Made by a program: the position numbers and the translations under genes. From Streptomyces sp. NBC_01232 (GTDB lineage Bacteria > Actinomycetota > Actinomycetes > Streptomycetales > Streptomycetaceae), in contig NZ_CP108518.1 of assembly GCF_035989885.1 (NCBI RefSeq), positions 496,001 to 560,000 on the forward strand: a stretch of DNA of 64,000 nucleotides, written 5' to 3'. Below, one piece after another: positions 30,987 through 40,286 of this stretch. Positions within the stretch are counted from its first letter, which is position 1, and each line of letters begins with the position of its first letter. The notes beneath the pieces are model-generated. The model saw only the letters and a list, made by a program, of their open reading frames with translations, made no database searches and had not been told where the DNA came from.

Positions 30987-31610
30987 ATGAGTCCGCACAC
31001 CGGCATTCGTGAGACCCAGCGCCGCCGTACCCGACGCGCCCTGCTCGACGCAGCCCTGTCCGAGTTGGAGGAGCGCAGCCTCGGCAGCCTCGGCCTCAGG
31101 GAGGTGACCCGGGCCGCCAAGGTCGCCCCCACCGCCTTCTACCGGCACTTCCGGGGCATGGAGGAACTCGGGACCGCGCTCGTCGAGGAGGCGCTGGACA
31201 GCCTGCAGGAGACCGTGCGGGGCATCCTCGCCGCGACCGGCGACGCAGACCGGCGCGGCGACGCCGCGGTGCAGCTCGTCGCCGAACTGGTGCGCAGCAG
31301 GCCCGCGCACGTCCGCTTCCTCGTCCGCGAGCGCCACGGTGGGGTGCCGGCGGTCCGCGAGGCCATCGCCGGCCAACTCGACGTCCTCGCGCATGAGATG
31401 GGCGCTGCGCTCGGCGCCGACCCGGTGAGCGCGGGCTGGGACGCCGACGACGTGACGATGCTGTCGCGGCTGCTGGTGGATCACATGTTCATGACGGCCT
31501 CGGCGTTCCTGGCCGCCTCGCTCCGGGGGGAGGACTGGTCGGCGGCCACCGGCACGGCCCGCGCCCAGCTCCGCCTGATCCATCTCGGGCGGGTGAACTG
31601 GCCGAAGTGA
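30987..31610 (+). CDS. TetR-family regulator
   Basis: The 207-residue protein has an N-terminal TetR HTH: 'ETQRRRTRRALLDAALSELEE', then 'LREVTRAAKVAPTAFYRHF' as recognition helix and the Tyr-Arg-His-Phe signature. The rest is the ligand-binding helical domain. It is divergent from a pair of small membrane proteins. The intergenic stretch near 30907-30922 has an imperfect palindrome (GTAACAGTTGTTCAC) that could be its operator. The ligand is unknown. Confidence 0.9.
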   Translation: MSPHTGIRETQRRRTRRALLDAALSELEERSLGSLGLREVTRAAKVAPTAFYRHFRGMEELGTALVEEALDSLQETVRGILAATGDADRRGDAAVQLVAELVRSRPAHVRFLVRERHGGVPAVREAIAGQLDVLAHEMGAALGADPVSAGWDADDVTMLSRLLVDHMFMTASAFLAASLRGEDWSAATGTARAQLRLIHLGRVNWPK

Positions 31611-31720
31611 CCTGGGGGGTGTCTGCGCCGCGTCCGCGTCGGGGGCCACGACGAGGAAGGCGTCCCTCTCGAGGTCCCTCACGACGGTCGCCCGCTGGCC
31701 CCGCTCCCCTTCGTCCGCGG

Positions 31721-32683
31721 TCAGGAGGCCGGTGCTCCGTCGGGCGTACGTGCGCCGAGCGTCGCGACGGCGGCGATCATCCGGTCCCAGAACCGGCCGG
31801 CTTCCAGGGTGACGGCCACGCGTGCGTTGACCGGACGGCCCGTGGAGCGGTGCAGGTCCACCACGGTGGCGCCGCGCGTGAACCGGCCGTGCAGTTCCAC
31901 GGCGACTTGGGCGTCCACGCAGTGCACCAGCCCGGGATCGATGACCCGGGCCACCGCGACGGGGTCGTGCAGCGGCGGACTGGAGAACCCCCACAGCGCA
32001 CGGTAGGTGGAGCCGAAGTAGGTGAGCAGCTCCGCGCAGGTCTGCCCCAGTGGCGTGCCCAGCGCCACGAAGCGGGCCACCACCTCGGGTGTCGCCAGTG
32101 CCTGGTGCGTGACGTTGAGCCCGCACATGGTGACCGGCACGCCCGAGCGGAAGACGATGTCGGCGGCCTCCGGATCGGTGAGTACGTTGAACTCGGCGGC
32201 CGGGGTCCGGTTCCCCCGCTCCGTCGAACCGCCCATCAGGACGATCTCGCGGATGCGCGAGGCGTCCTGCGGGTACCGCGTCAGCAGCAGGGCGATATTG
32301 GTCAGCGGCGCGGTCGGGACGAGGGTGACCGGCTCGGGGTGCCCGGCCAGCATTCGGTGGATCAGGTCCACGGCGTGCTCCGGGACCACGTCCACGGTGG
32401 GGGCCGGGAACATCGGTCCGTCCAGTCCGGTGACCCCGTGCACGTCGGCCGCCACGTCGAGCGGCTGGACCAGCGGCCGGTCGCACCCGGCGGCGATGGG
32501 GACGTCGGTGATCCCGGCGACCGTGCAGACGCGGCGGGCGTTGAGCGTCGTCTTGTCGAGGGTCTGGTTGCCGGCGACCGTGGTGATGGCCAGCAGGTCC
32601 ACCGCCGGGTCCCCGGCGGCCAGCATGATCGCGAGGGCGTCGTCGTGTCCGGGATCGCAGTCGATGATGATCGGGACGGGCAC
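31721..32683 (-). CDS. Nucleoside hydrolase
   Basis: The 320-residue protein is an inosine-uridine-type nucleoside hydrolase that splits ribonucleosides into ribose and base. The family motif 'IIDCDPGHDDALAI' stands at the start with its Ca-binding Asp cluster, and 'LVPTAPLTNIALLL', 'IVLMGGS', 'AEFNVLTDPEAADIVF', and 'DPVAVARVIDP' with the late Asp follow. The GTG at 32683 has GCAGGAG just upstream; the frame extends further but without a site. It stands alone. About 110 bases of unassigned sequence separate it from the TetR gene. Confidence 0.93.
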   Translation of the reverse strand: MPVPIIIDCDPGHDDALAIMLAAGDPAVDLLAITTVAGNQTLDKTTLNARRVCTVAGITDVPIAAGCDRPLVQPLDVAADVHGVTGLDGPMFPAPTVDVVPEHAVDLIHRMLAGHPEPVTLVPTAPLTNIALLLTRYPQDASRIREIVLMGGSTERGNRTPAAEFNVLTDPEAADIVFRSGVPVTMCGLNVTHQALATPEVVARFVALGTPLGQTCAELLTYFGSTYRALWGFSSPPLHDPVAVARVIDPGLVHCVDAQVAVELHGRFTRGATVVDLHRSTGRPVNARVAVTLEAGRFWDRMIAAVATLGARTPDGAPAS

Positions 32684-32776
32684 GTCACTCCTGCCGCTGC
32701 GGGGGCGTGGGGCTCCAGTCTGCCCCCGCGCCCGCGCCCTGACCACACCGCCTCGCCCGGGGCCGGCCCGGCCGGC

Positions 32777-34819
32777 TCAGCTCGGGCGGCGGCTGAGCCG
32801 TCCCGGCCACCAGGCCGCGGGGCCGATGTCCAGGACCAGGGCGGGGACCAGGAGCGAGCGCACGACCAGGGTGTCCAGGAGAACGCCGAAGGCCACGATG
32901 AAGGCGATCTGCACCAGGAACGCCAGAGGGATGACGGCCAGCGCGGCGAAGGTGGCGGCGAGGACCACGCCCGCGGACGTGATCACCCCACCGGTGGCCG
33001 TCAGGCCTCGCGTCACCCCCTCGTGGACGCCGTGCCGCAGCGACTCCTCGCGCACCCTCGACATGAGGAAGATGTTGTAGTCCACGCCGAGGGCCACGAG
33101 GAAGACGAACCCGTACAGGGGGACGGACGAGTCCGTGCCGCTGAACCCGAACACGTGGCGGAACACGAGCGCGGACACGCCCAGGGTCGCGAAGAAGTTG
33201 AGGGCCACCGTCGCCACCAGCAGCAGCGGCATCACCAGCGAGCGCAGGAGGGCCACCAGGATGACGAGGATGATGGCCAGCACCACCGGAACGATGATCT
33301 CGCGGTCGCGCTCGGCGGTCTTCTGCGTGTCGTACGCCTGTGCCGTGTAGCCGCCCACGAGGGCCTGCGCACCCGGCACCGGATGGACCGCCTCGCGGAG
33401 CCTGACCACGGTCTCCTTCGCCGCCGCACTGTCCACGGGGTCCTTCAGGACCACGTCGATCCGCACCCGGCCGTCCTTCTCGCCCCGCACCGCGGCCGAG
33501 TCCACGCCCTGCGTGCCCTCGGCGCGCTCGCGCACCTGCGCCTGCCGGCCGGCGGCGGCGATCACGACGGCCGGATTGCCCGCCCCTCCGGGGAAGTGCC
33601 GGCCGAGTGCCTTCTGGCCCGTCACCGACGGGGCCTCGTTCACGAAGATCTCGTCCAGGGGAACCCCGCCCGAGTGCAGCGTGGGCGCGAAGGCTGCGCA
33701 GGCGAGCAGGCTGGCCAGAGCCACGGCCCACACCCGCCGCGGGGCCCCGCTGACGAGGGTGGCGATCCGCTTCCAGATCCCTGCCGCGCCGTTGCCCGCG
33801 CGCACGTGCGCCGGCCAGTAGGCCTTGCGTCCGAGCAGCACCAGCGCGGCCGGCAGGAAGGTGAGGGCGCTCGCCACCGCGCAGACGATCCCGATCGCTC
33901 CCACCGGCCCGAGCGCCCGGTTGTTGGTCAGGTCGCTGAGGAACAGGGCGAGCAGGCCCAGGGCCACGGTGCCGGCGCTGGCCACGATGGGGCCCCACGA
34001 CTGCCCAAGGGCCGCTCGCATGGCCGCGTACCGGTCCTCGGTGTGCCCCAGTTCCTCACGGAAGCGGGCGGTCAGGAGCAGGGCGTAGTCGGTGGCCGCG
34101 CCGATGACGAGGATCGAGAGGATGCCCTGGACCTGCCCGTCGACCCTGACCAGGTCCGCGCTCGCCAGGGCGTAGACGATCGCGCAGGCCAGGGAGAGGG
34201 CGAACACCGCCCCGATGATGATCAGCAGGGGCAGGAGGACGCTGCGGTAGACGAGCAGCAGGATCAGGAGGACGGCCGCCAGCGCCACGCCGAGCAGCAG
34301 CCCGTCGATTCCGGCGAAGGCCTCGGACAGGTCGGCCCGGGTGGCCGCCGGTCCCGTCACGTGGAACGTGGTGGCCCCGACCCGGGAGCCGGCCTCGCGG
34401 ATCTCGGCGACCGCCGCGGGCAGTTCGTCGCCCAGCGCCGGGTCCAGGGGGACCACCGCCTGCAGCGCCCTGCCGTCGCGCGAGGCGACGACCGGGGAGG
34501 GCGGGCCGGCGCTCCAGGGGCGGCCCGCCAGGCCGGCCAGCGCGGCCTGCGCCGAGGCGGTTTCGGCCGGGGTCACCCCTGCGGCGCCGTCCGCCGTCCA
34601 GACCACGACGGCCGGCAGCGACTCCTCCTGCCGGAAGGCACCCTGGGCCTGGGCGACGCGGGTGGATTCGGCGCTGCGGGGCAGGAAGGCCGCCTGGTCG
34701 TTGGTGGAGACCTCGCCGAGCTTCCCCGCGTAGGAGCCGAGGCTGCCTCCGACGCCCAGCCAGACCACGAGGAGGAGGACGGGCACCAGCCACCGGGCCG
34801 GTCGGGGCGAGGTGCGCAT
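32777..34819 (-). CDS. MMPL/RND-family membrane transporter
   Basis: The 680-residue protein has the two-halved MMPL layout: a first membrane helix, a large outer loop, six helices, then the same again. Typical motifs are 'ILVIGAATDYALLLTARFREE' and 'FVFLVALGVDYNIFLMSRVREE', each with the conserved Asp-Tyr. It likely exports a lipid or drug with the proton gradient. The ATG follows CAGGAGCATC. It is divergent from the AI-2E-type gene; no regulator gene is adjacent. Confidence 0.92.
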   Translation of the reverse strand: MRTSPRPARWLVPVLLLVVWLGVGGSLGSYAGKLGEVSTNDQAAFLPRSAESTRVAQAQGAFRQEESLPAVVVWTADGAAGVTPAETASAQAALAGLAGRPWSAGPPSPVVASRDGRALQAVVPLDPALGDELPAAVAEIREAGSRVGATTFHVTGPAATRADLSEAFAGIDGLLLGVALAAVLLILLLVYRSVLLPLLIIIGAVFALSLACAIVYALASADLVRVDGQVQGILSILVIGAATDYALLLTARFREELGHTEDRYAAMRAALGQSWGPIVASAGTVALGLLALFLSDLTNNRALGPVGAIGIVCAVASALTFLPAALVLLGRKAYWPAHVRAGNGAAGIWKRIATLVSGAPRRVWAVALASLLACAAFAPTLHSGGVPLDEIFVNEAPSVTGQKALGRHFPGGAGNPAVVIAAAGRQAQVRERAEGTQGVDSAAVRGEKDGRVRIDVVLKDPVDSAAAKETVVRLREAVHPVPGAQALVGGYTAQAYDTQKTAERDREIIVPVVLAIILVILVALLRSLVMPLLLVATVALNFFATLGVSALVFRHVFGFSGTDSSVPLYGFVFLVALGVDYNIFLMSRVREESLRHGVHEGVTRGLTATGGVITSAGVVLAATFAALAVIPLAFLVQIAFIVAFGVLLDTLVVRSLLVPALVLDIGPAAWWPGRLSRRPS

Positions 34820-35101
34820 GATGCTCCTGAACAGGTACGGGTGGACGGCCCACGGGCTCGATGGTCAAGCGTGGGCCACGGACGGGCCCGGACGGCGATG
34901 GGACACGCCCCCCGGTGAGAGGGCCCACCCTCCCCCGCGAGGGCACCCCGGGGGCAACACGCAGCGTTTCTGCATCACTTCCGGCCGGCGGCGGTCAGGG
35001 GCGCACATCCGTTCGAACGGGGTCGGAACAGTTCGGCCCGCACCTGCCTGATCGCCGGAATCCGGGGCAGACGGCGTGGTGAGACCGGAAGGAGGTTCCG
35101 G

Positions 35102-36424
35102 ATGCCCGGAATCCGCACCTGGCCCGGCCGCCTCAAGGACGGCGCCGCCGCGCTCGGTAAGCGTCGCGCCCAGGTGCAGGCGCGCAATGAGGCCGAGCTG
35201 CTGGCCGAGCGGGAGCGTGCGGCGGAGGCCCGCCGGACGCGTCCGCGCAATCCGGACCCCGCCCGGGCGGTGCCCTGGGGCGTACGGGTCGCGGCCGAGG
35301 CCTGCTGGCGGTTCCTGGTGCTCGCGGCAGCCCTGTGGGTCGTCATGCGGGTCATCGGATCCGTCCGGCTCGTCGTCCTCGCCTTCGCCGCCGCGCTGCT
35401 GATCACGGCCCTGTTGGAGCCGACGGTCGCCCGGCTGCACCGCGTCGGGCTCTCCCGGGGGCTCTCCACCGCCTTCACGGCGCTCTTCGGGTTCGTCGTC
35501 CTGGGACTGGTCGGCTGGTTCGTCGTATGGCAGGTGCTCGACAACCTCGACAACCTGTCCGAGCGCCTCCAGGAAGGCATCGACGAGCTGAAACGATGGC
35601 TCCTGGACAGCCCCTTCCACGTGACCGAAGAGCAGATCAACGACGTGGCCGGCAGCCTGAGCGACGCCATCGGCACCAGTACCAGCGAGATCACCTCGAC
35701 CGGTCTCCAGGGCGTGACCGTCCTGGTGGAGGTCCTCACCGGGATGCTGCTGGCGATGTTCTCGACGCTCTTCCTGCTGTACGACGGCAGGCGCATCTGG
35801 CAGTGGACGCTCAAGCTGGTGCCCGCCGCCGCCCGGCCGGACGTGGCCGACGCGGGCCCGGCGGCCTGGCGCACGCTGACCGCGTACGTGCGCGGGACCC
35901 TGATCGTCGCCTTCATCGACGCCCTGTTCATCGGCCTCGGCATCTACTTCCTGGGGGTCCCGCTCGCCGTCCCGATCGCCGTGGTGATCTTCCTGGCCTC
36001 GTTCGTGCCCCTCGTCGGCGCCGTCGCGTCCGGGGCCCTTGCCGTGGTCGTCGCCCTGGTCACCCAGGGTGTGTTCACCGCGCTGATGACCCTGCTGGTG
36101 GTGCTCGTCGTACAGCAGATCGAGGGCCACGTGCTGCAGCCGTTCATCCTCGGGAGGGCCGTACGGGTCCACCCCCTGGCCGTGGTCCTGGCCGTCGCCA
36201 CGGGCGGAGTGGTCGCCGGCATCGGCGGTGCCGTGGTCGCCGTTCCGCTGGTCGCCGTGGCCAATACGGTCATCGGGCACCTGCGCGCCAACGCCGGAGA
36301 CGAAGGGCCGCCGGCGGACCGGCCCCCTGCGGAGCCGGCAGAGCCCGCGGAGCTCGCGGAGCCCGCGGAGCCCGCGGGGAAGCGCCCGGCCCCGCCCCCG
36401 GCGCCGGACCGGGAACCCTCCTGA
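35102..36424 (+). CDS. AI-2E / PerM-family membrane protein
   Basis: The 440-residue protein has a basic N-terminal cytoplasmic part, eight-helix PerM pattern ('WRFLVLAAALWVVMRVIGSVRLVVLAF' region) and the family signatures 'VPLVGAVASGALAVVVALV' and 'QQIEGHVLQPFILGRAVRVHPL'. Members move AI-2 or Na+ in some cases, but most are unassigned. The C-terminus is Pro/Glu/Ala-rich with repeats of the tripeptide AEP. GGAGG precedes the ATG at 35102 by 7 bases. Confidence 0.9.
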   Translation: MPGIRTWPGRLKDGAAALGKRRAQVQARNEAELLAERERAAEARRTRPRNPDPARAVPWGVRVAAEACWRFLVLAAALWVVMRVIGSVRLVVLAFAAALLITALLEPTVARLHRVGLSRGLSTAFTALFGFVVLGLVGWFVVWQVLDNLDNLSERLQEGIDELKRWLLDSPFHVTEEQINDVAGSLSDAIGTSTSEITSTGLQGVTVLVEVLTGMLLAMFSTLFLLYDGRRIWQWTLKLVPAAARPDVADAGPAAWRTLTAYVRGTLIVAFIDALFIGLGIYFLGVPLAVPIAVVIFLASFVPLVGAVASGALAVVVALVTQGVFTALMTLLVVLVVQQIEGHVLQPFILGRAVRVHPLAVVLAVATGGVVAGIGGAVVAVPLVAVANTVIGHLRANAGDEGPPADRPPAEPAEPAELAEPAEPAGKRPAPPPAPDREPS

Positions 36425-36493
36425 TCCGCAGCAGCCGGGGAGCCGGTCCGAGGCACGGGTCCTCCTCCCCGACGGGCACGTGCGGGCCAGGAC

Positions 36494-38437
36494 TCAGGGC
36501 CGTGCGAGGCTCCGGGGGTCGGCCGGGCGGGGGACGAAGACCGGGGAGTCCGACTGGTAGAAGAGGTCGATGTCGGCCTCCTCGCCGCCGACGATCAGGG
36601 TGTCCCAGGCGCCGCTCTCCAGCAGCGTGCGGAGGGTGGCGGGGGCGATCGAGGACAGGTGGGAGCGGAGTTCCGAGTCCGTGGGGAGGCCGGGGAGACG
36701 GGACGCCAGCCGGTCCCGGATCCCGGCCATCCGGTCCAGCAGCGCGTCCAGGTCGCTCCCGTCCGTGTCACCGGCACCGGCCCGTGCACCGGCACGAGCC
36801 CCGGAGGCGGCACCGGCACCGCTTCCGGCCTCCGCGCTGCGCGCGATGATGTCCCTGATGGCGCGCGTGACGCCGTGATCGTCGGTGGTCACCATCGCGT
36901 TCCAGGCCCGGCTCTTGTGCCGGTACTGGAGCATCGACATCGCCGCCTCGTGCCGGATGAAGTCGGCGTCCCGCAGCGGCTTGCCCTGCCAGGCGCGGCT
37001 GAGCGACCGGGCCAGTGAAGTGGCGGATGCCAGACCGCTGTTGAGGCCGCGGCCGGGCCAGAAGTGAATGGCGTTGGCCGCGTCGCCCAGCAGGAACCCA
37101 TAGGTGCCGGGGCTGCTCGCGGTCGGTCGGTGCAGCTGCGCCGTGAACCGCGGGCGCTGCACCATGTCCAGCCGGAACGAGGTGATCGCGGACAGGTCCT
37201 CCTCGGCCACGCCGAACAGGCCGAGGCCCTGCCGGATCTCCTTCCAGAGCGGGGAGCCGCGCAGCAGGGCGGGCAGGAAGAGGGTGCCGTGGGTGGGGCA
37301 CCGGAACTCGTTGTCCTCCTCCTGGCGGCTCATCAGGCACGGGCGGGCGGCGATGCACTCCTCGAAGACGTGGCGGACCGGGTCGATGCCGATGACGTTC
37401 TTGGCCTCCTCCCGGGTGAGCCGCATGTTCAGGAAGCCTTCGCCCCGCAGCGAGTTGAGGAGGAAGCGGTTCTGGGACACGGTGAGCAGCACGCTCATCG
37501 GGTCCGGCAGCCTCGACTTGACGCGCAGCCCCAGCACGATGTCCTGGAGGTGCTCGCCGTCGAGGGAGTAGATCGAGGAGTCGGCCGTGCCGAAGCGGTC
37601 GGCGTAGTGCTCGCGGGTGCGGGAGCGGCCGCCCTCGCAGACGACGAGGACGTGTTCCTGGGTGAGCCGGTTCTGCTGCTCCTCCACGTCGAAACGCTTG
37701 GGGACGAGGCGGATCGCCGGTCTCCGGTTGGCCAGGTCCAGCAGCCGGTCCTCGATGTGGGCGATCCGGATGTTGCGGGGAGGATGCCCGTCGACCGAGT
37801 CGGGGCCGACCGGCCACATCTCGGAGTAGGCGCCGCTGTCGTCGAACAGGGCGGAGCGGACTTCCTCGGACAGGGCGAGGTACTGCCGGCTCTGGACGGT
37901 CACGACCTGCTGGCGGCGGAAGTTGCCCTGGGTCTCGTCCTTCCAGGCGATCGCGGAACCCTTCCTGGTCCAGCGTCCGTCATAGAGGGTGATGACGGTC
38001 CGGCCGGGCAGCATCTCGTCGAGCGCCAGCGCGAAGGCGAGGCCCACCGGTCCGCCGCCGGTGATGGTGACGCGCAGCGTGCCGGGGTCTGCGGCGCTCA
38101 CCCTGGGGACGTCCAGGAGAGAGAGGTCCATGACCGTTTCCATGGCGTCCTGCGCCTCATAGAGGAACGTTTCGTCGCCGATCCGGATGCAGTCGTTGGG
38201 GCGCAGCACGTGCCGGGTGACGCGCTGGTCGTTGACGAACGTGCCGTTGCGGCTGTCCCGGTCGTAGAGGACGAACCCGGCGTCCTCGGCGAGGATCTCG
38301 GCGTGCAGCCGGGAGGCACTGGCGCTGACGATGACGACGTCGTTGTCGCTCTTGCGCCCGAAGCTGAGGGACTCGCTGCCCAGAACCGCGCTCTGCCCGG
38401 TGAAGGGACCCGTACGCCCGACGATGACCGATGCCAC
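36494..38437 (-). CDS. FHA domain fused to FAD-dependent monooxygenase-like protein
   Basis: The 647-residue protein starts with an FHA domain (residues ~1-97: 'FGRKSDNDVVI', 'SRLHAEI', 'DRDSRNGTFVND'), which binds phosphothreonine. A flavoprotein follows, with the dinucleotide loop 'TGGGPVGLAFALAL' near 127, and the second FAD motif 'LLGDAANAIHFWPGRGLNSG' near 447. The layout resembles aromatic-ring hydroxylases. The last ~110 residues are linked by a Gly/Ala/Arg-rich repeat and end in an acidic, Asp/Ser-rich region. The GTG at 38437 follows GAGGAGC. It is divergent from a transmembrane Ser/Thr kinase with 166 bases between, a natural partner for an FHA reader. The substrate is unknown. Confidence 0.88.
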   Translation of the reverse strand: MASVIVGRTGPFTGQSAVLGSESLSFGRKSDNDVVIVSASASRLHAEILAEDAGFVLYDRDSRNGTFVNDQRVTRHVLRPNDCIRIGDETFLYEAQDAMETVMDLSLLDVPRVSAADPGTLRVTITGGGPVGLAFALALDEMLPGRTVITLYDGRWTRKGSAIAWKDETQGNFRRQQVVTVQSRQYLALSEEVRSALFDDSGAYSEMWPVGPDSVDGHPPRNIRIAHIEDRLLDLANRRPAIRLVPKRFDVEEQQNRLTQEHVLVVCEGGRSRTREHYADRFGTADSSIYSLDGEHLQDIVLGLRVKSRLPDPMSVLLTVSQNRFLLNSLRGEGFLNMRLTREEAKNVIGIDPVRHVFEECIAARPCLMSRQEEDNEFRCPTHGTLFLPALLRGSPLWKEIRQGLGLFGVAEEDLSAITSFRLDMVQRPRFTAQLHRPTASSPGTYGFLLGDAANAIHFWPGRGLNSGLASATSLARSLSRAWQGKPLRDADFIRHEAAMSMLQYRHKSRAWNAMVTTDDHGVTRAIRDIIARSAEAGSGAGAASGARAGARAGAGDTDGSDLDALLDRMAGIRDRLASRLPGLPTDSELRSHLSSIAPATLRTLLESGAWDTLIVGGEEADIDLFYQSDSPVFVPRPADPRSLARP

Positions 38438-38603
38438 TCAATGCTCCTCGAAAAAGATGCCGCTGACTCCTCGTACGACCACACGTCATCGAGAACATGT
38501 TCGGTTCAACTATTTCTGAGAATTTCTTGCGCCTCGCTGAACCGGTGCCCCGGTCGCTACGTGATGTTTGAGTCGGCTGGCAATTCGAGGGAGAACCGCC
38601 CCC

Positions 38604-40238
38604 ATGCACAACGAGGAAACCGAGACCGTGACGGAGACCGCACTCGCGGGCACCACCGCGCTGACCAGTGCCATGACCAGCGCGCTGACCGGCCCCGGTA
38701 CGGCCACCGACGCGTCCACGGACACGAACACGGACACCGCCACCACCGCGGCCGCGCCGGCTGCGGCGGGCGGGGAACGGCTGATCGCGGGCCGCTACCG
38801 GCTGCTGTCCCGGCTCGGCGAAGGCGGCATGGGCACCGTGTGGCGGGCCCTCGACGAGACCCTGCACCGGGAGGTCGCCGTCAAGGAGGTCCGGGCCCCG
38901 GCCGGTCTGCGGGCCGGGGACGTCGCGCGGATGTACAGCCGGCTGGAGCGGGAAGCCTGGGCGGCGGCGCGCATACCCGACCGCAATGTGGTGACGGTCC
39001 ACGACGTGGTCATGGAGGACGACCGGCCCTGGATCGTGATGGAGATGATCCGCGGGCAGTCGCTGGCCGACCTGCTGCGGGCCGAGGGGCCGCTCACCCC
39101 GCGGCGCGCCGCGCACATCGGCGCGGAGGTGCTGAGCGCGCTGCGGGCCGCGCATGCCGTCGGGGTGGAGCACCGGGACGTGAAGCCCGCGAACGTGCTG
39201 CTCGCGCAGGACGGCCGGGTGGTGCTCAGCGACTTCGGTATCGCGATGGTCGAGGGCAGCACGGCCCTGACGATGACGGGCGAGCTGGTCGGCTCCCCCG
39301 AGTACCTGCCGCCGGAGCGGGCGCTGGGCCGCCCCTCGGGCCCCGAGTCCGACCTGTGGTCCCTCGGCGTGATGCTGTACGCGGCCGTGGAGGGGATCTC
39401 CCCGTTCCGGCAGGACACCGCCCTGAGCACCCTGCGGGCCGTCGTGGACGAGGAGCCTCCGGCGGCGACCCGGGCCGGCCCGCTCACCCCGGTCATCGCC
39501 GGGCTGCTGCGCAAGGAGCCCGGCGAGCGGACCCCCGCCGCCGAAGCCGCCGAAGCCCTGCGGGACATCGCCGCCGCACCGGACGCCACCACGACCGGCG
39601 CCCGCGTCCTGCCGGCCCCCGCGGAACCGGCCGCGGCGGCGGCCCCGGTCCCCGCGGTGGAACCGGCGACCGCGGCAACCGGGATCCCCCGGTCTTCGGA
39701 AATGCTCCCGTCTCCCGAGGCACCCCGGTCGTCCGAGGCCACGCCCACCGCGGTTGGCACCACTGCCGCCGCCGCTGCCGCCGCCCCGCCCCGCAAGCGC
39801 CGTACGGCGGTCTTCGTCGCGGCCGGCGCGGCCGCCTGCGTACTGATCGCCGCCGGGCTGGCCTACGCCCTCTCCGAGAGCAACAAGGAAACCGCCCTCG
39901 CCTCGGGCGTACGGATGTCGGTGGCGGGCGCGAACACCAAGTACGTCGGCAGCTGCCCCACCCCCGAAAGCAAGGCCCCGGCGTTCACCGCGACGTTCAC
40001 CGCGTCCGAGCCGACCCTCATCTCCTACCGCTGGGTGTCCGGTGACGGTTCGGTGGTGGATCCGCACTGGCGCACCATGTCGATCGGGGACGAGGCCAAC
40101 CCCACGGGACACGACACCGTGCGCCTGACCACGTACGCGAAGACCGGCACCCTGACCACCGGAATGGCCGTGGAACTCCAGAGCCCCGGCCGGGCCACCT
40201 CCAACCCGGTCCCCTTCTCGATCACCTGCACCGGCTGA
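38604..40238 (+). CDS. Transmembrane Ser/Thr protein kinase
   Basis: The 544-residue protein is a PknB-type kinase. After a Thr/Ala-rich N-terminus, the kinase domain (~65-325) has the glycine loop 'LGEGGMGTVW', the Lys of 'VAVKEV', the catalytic 'HRDVKPANVLL' near 190 and 'SDFGIA' near 209. A Pro/Ala-rich linker, one membrane helix (~402-424) and a ~120-residue outer domain with 'YRWVSGDGSVVDPHW' follow. The upstream partner is the divergent FHA-flavoprotein. ATG at 38604 follows GGGAGA. The activation loop has several Thr that could be autophosphorylated and bound by the FHA domain (inference). Confidence 0.93.
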   Translation: MHNEETETVTETALAGTTALTSAMTSALTGPGTATDASTDTNTDTATTAAAPAAAGGERLIAGRYRLLSRLGEGGMGTVWRALDETLHREVAVKEVRAPAGLRAGDVARMYSRLEREAWAAARIPDRNVVTVHDVVMEDDRPWIVMEMIRGQSLADLLRAEGPLTPRRAAHIGAEVLSALRAAHAVGVEHRDVKPANVLLAQDGRVVLSDFGIAMVEGSTALTMTGELVGSPEYLPPERALGRPSGPESDLWSLGVMLYAAVEGISPFRQDTALSTLRAVVDEEPPAATRAGPLTPVIAGLLRKEPGERTPAAEAAEALRDIAAAPDATTTGARVLPAPAEPAAAAAPVPAVEPATAATGIPRSSEMLPSPEAPRSSEATPTAVGTTAAAAAAAPPRKRRTAVFVAAGAAACVLIAAGLAYALSESNKETALASGVRMSVAGANTKYVGSCPTPESKAPAFTATFTASEPTLISYRWVSGDGSVVDPHWRTMSIGDEANPTGHDTVRLTTYAKTGTLTTGMAVELQSPGRATSNPVPFSITCTG

Positions 40239-40286
40239 TCCCGCCCGGCCGGGGCACCGCGGTGCGGCCGTGAAGGCGGCCGGCCG

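Noticed and set aside
31611..31720. Minus-strand protein-like piece with 'TVVRDLERDAFLVVAPDADAA' in the gap after the TetR gene.
   Set aside because: Only about 40 codons, no start or stop in context, and no family match; not listed as a gene.
31607..34918. A ~1100-codon plus-strand frame opposite the nucleoside hydrolase and MMPL genes.
   Set aside because: Low-complexity composition and no ribosome site; the opposite strand holds two recognisable families.
37064..40045. A ~990-codon plus-strand frame crossing the FHA-flavoprotein gene and the kinase gene.
   Set aside because: It runs antisense to one gene and out of frame in the other, with no domain pattern.
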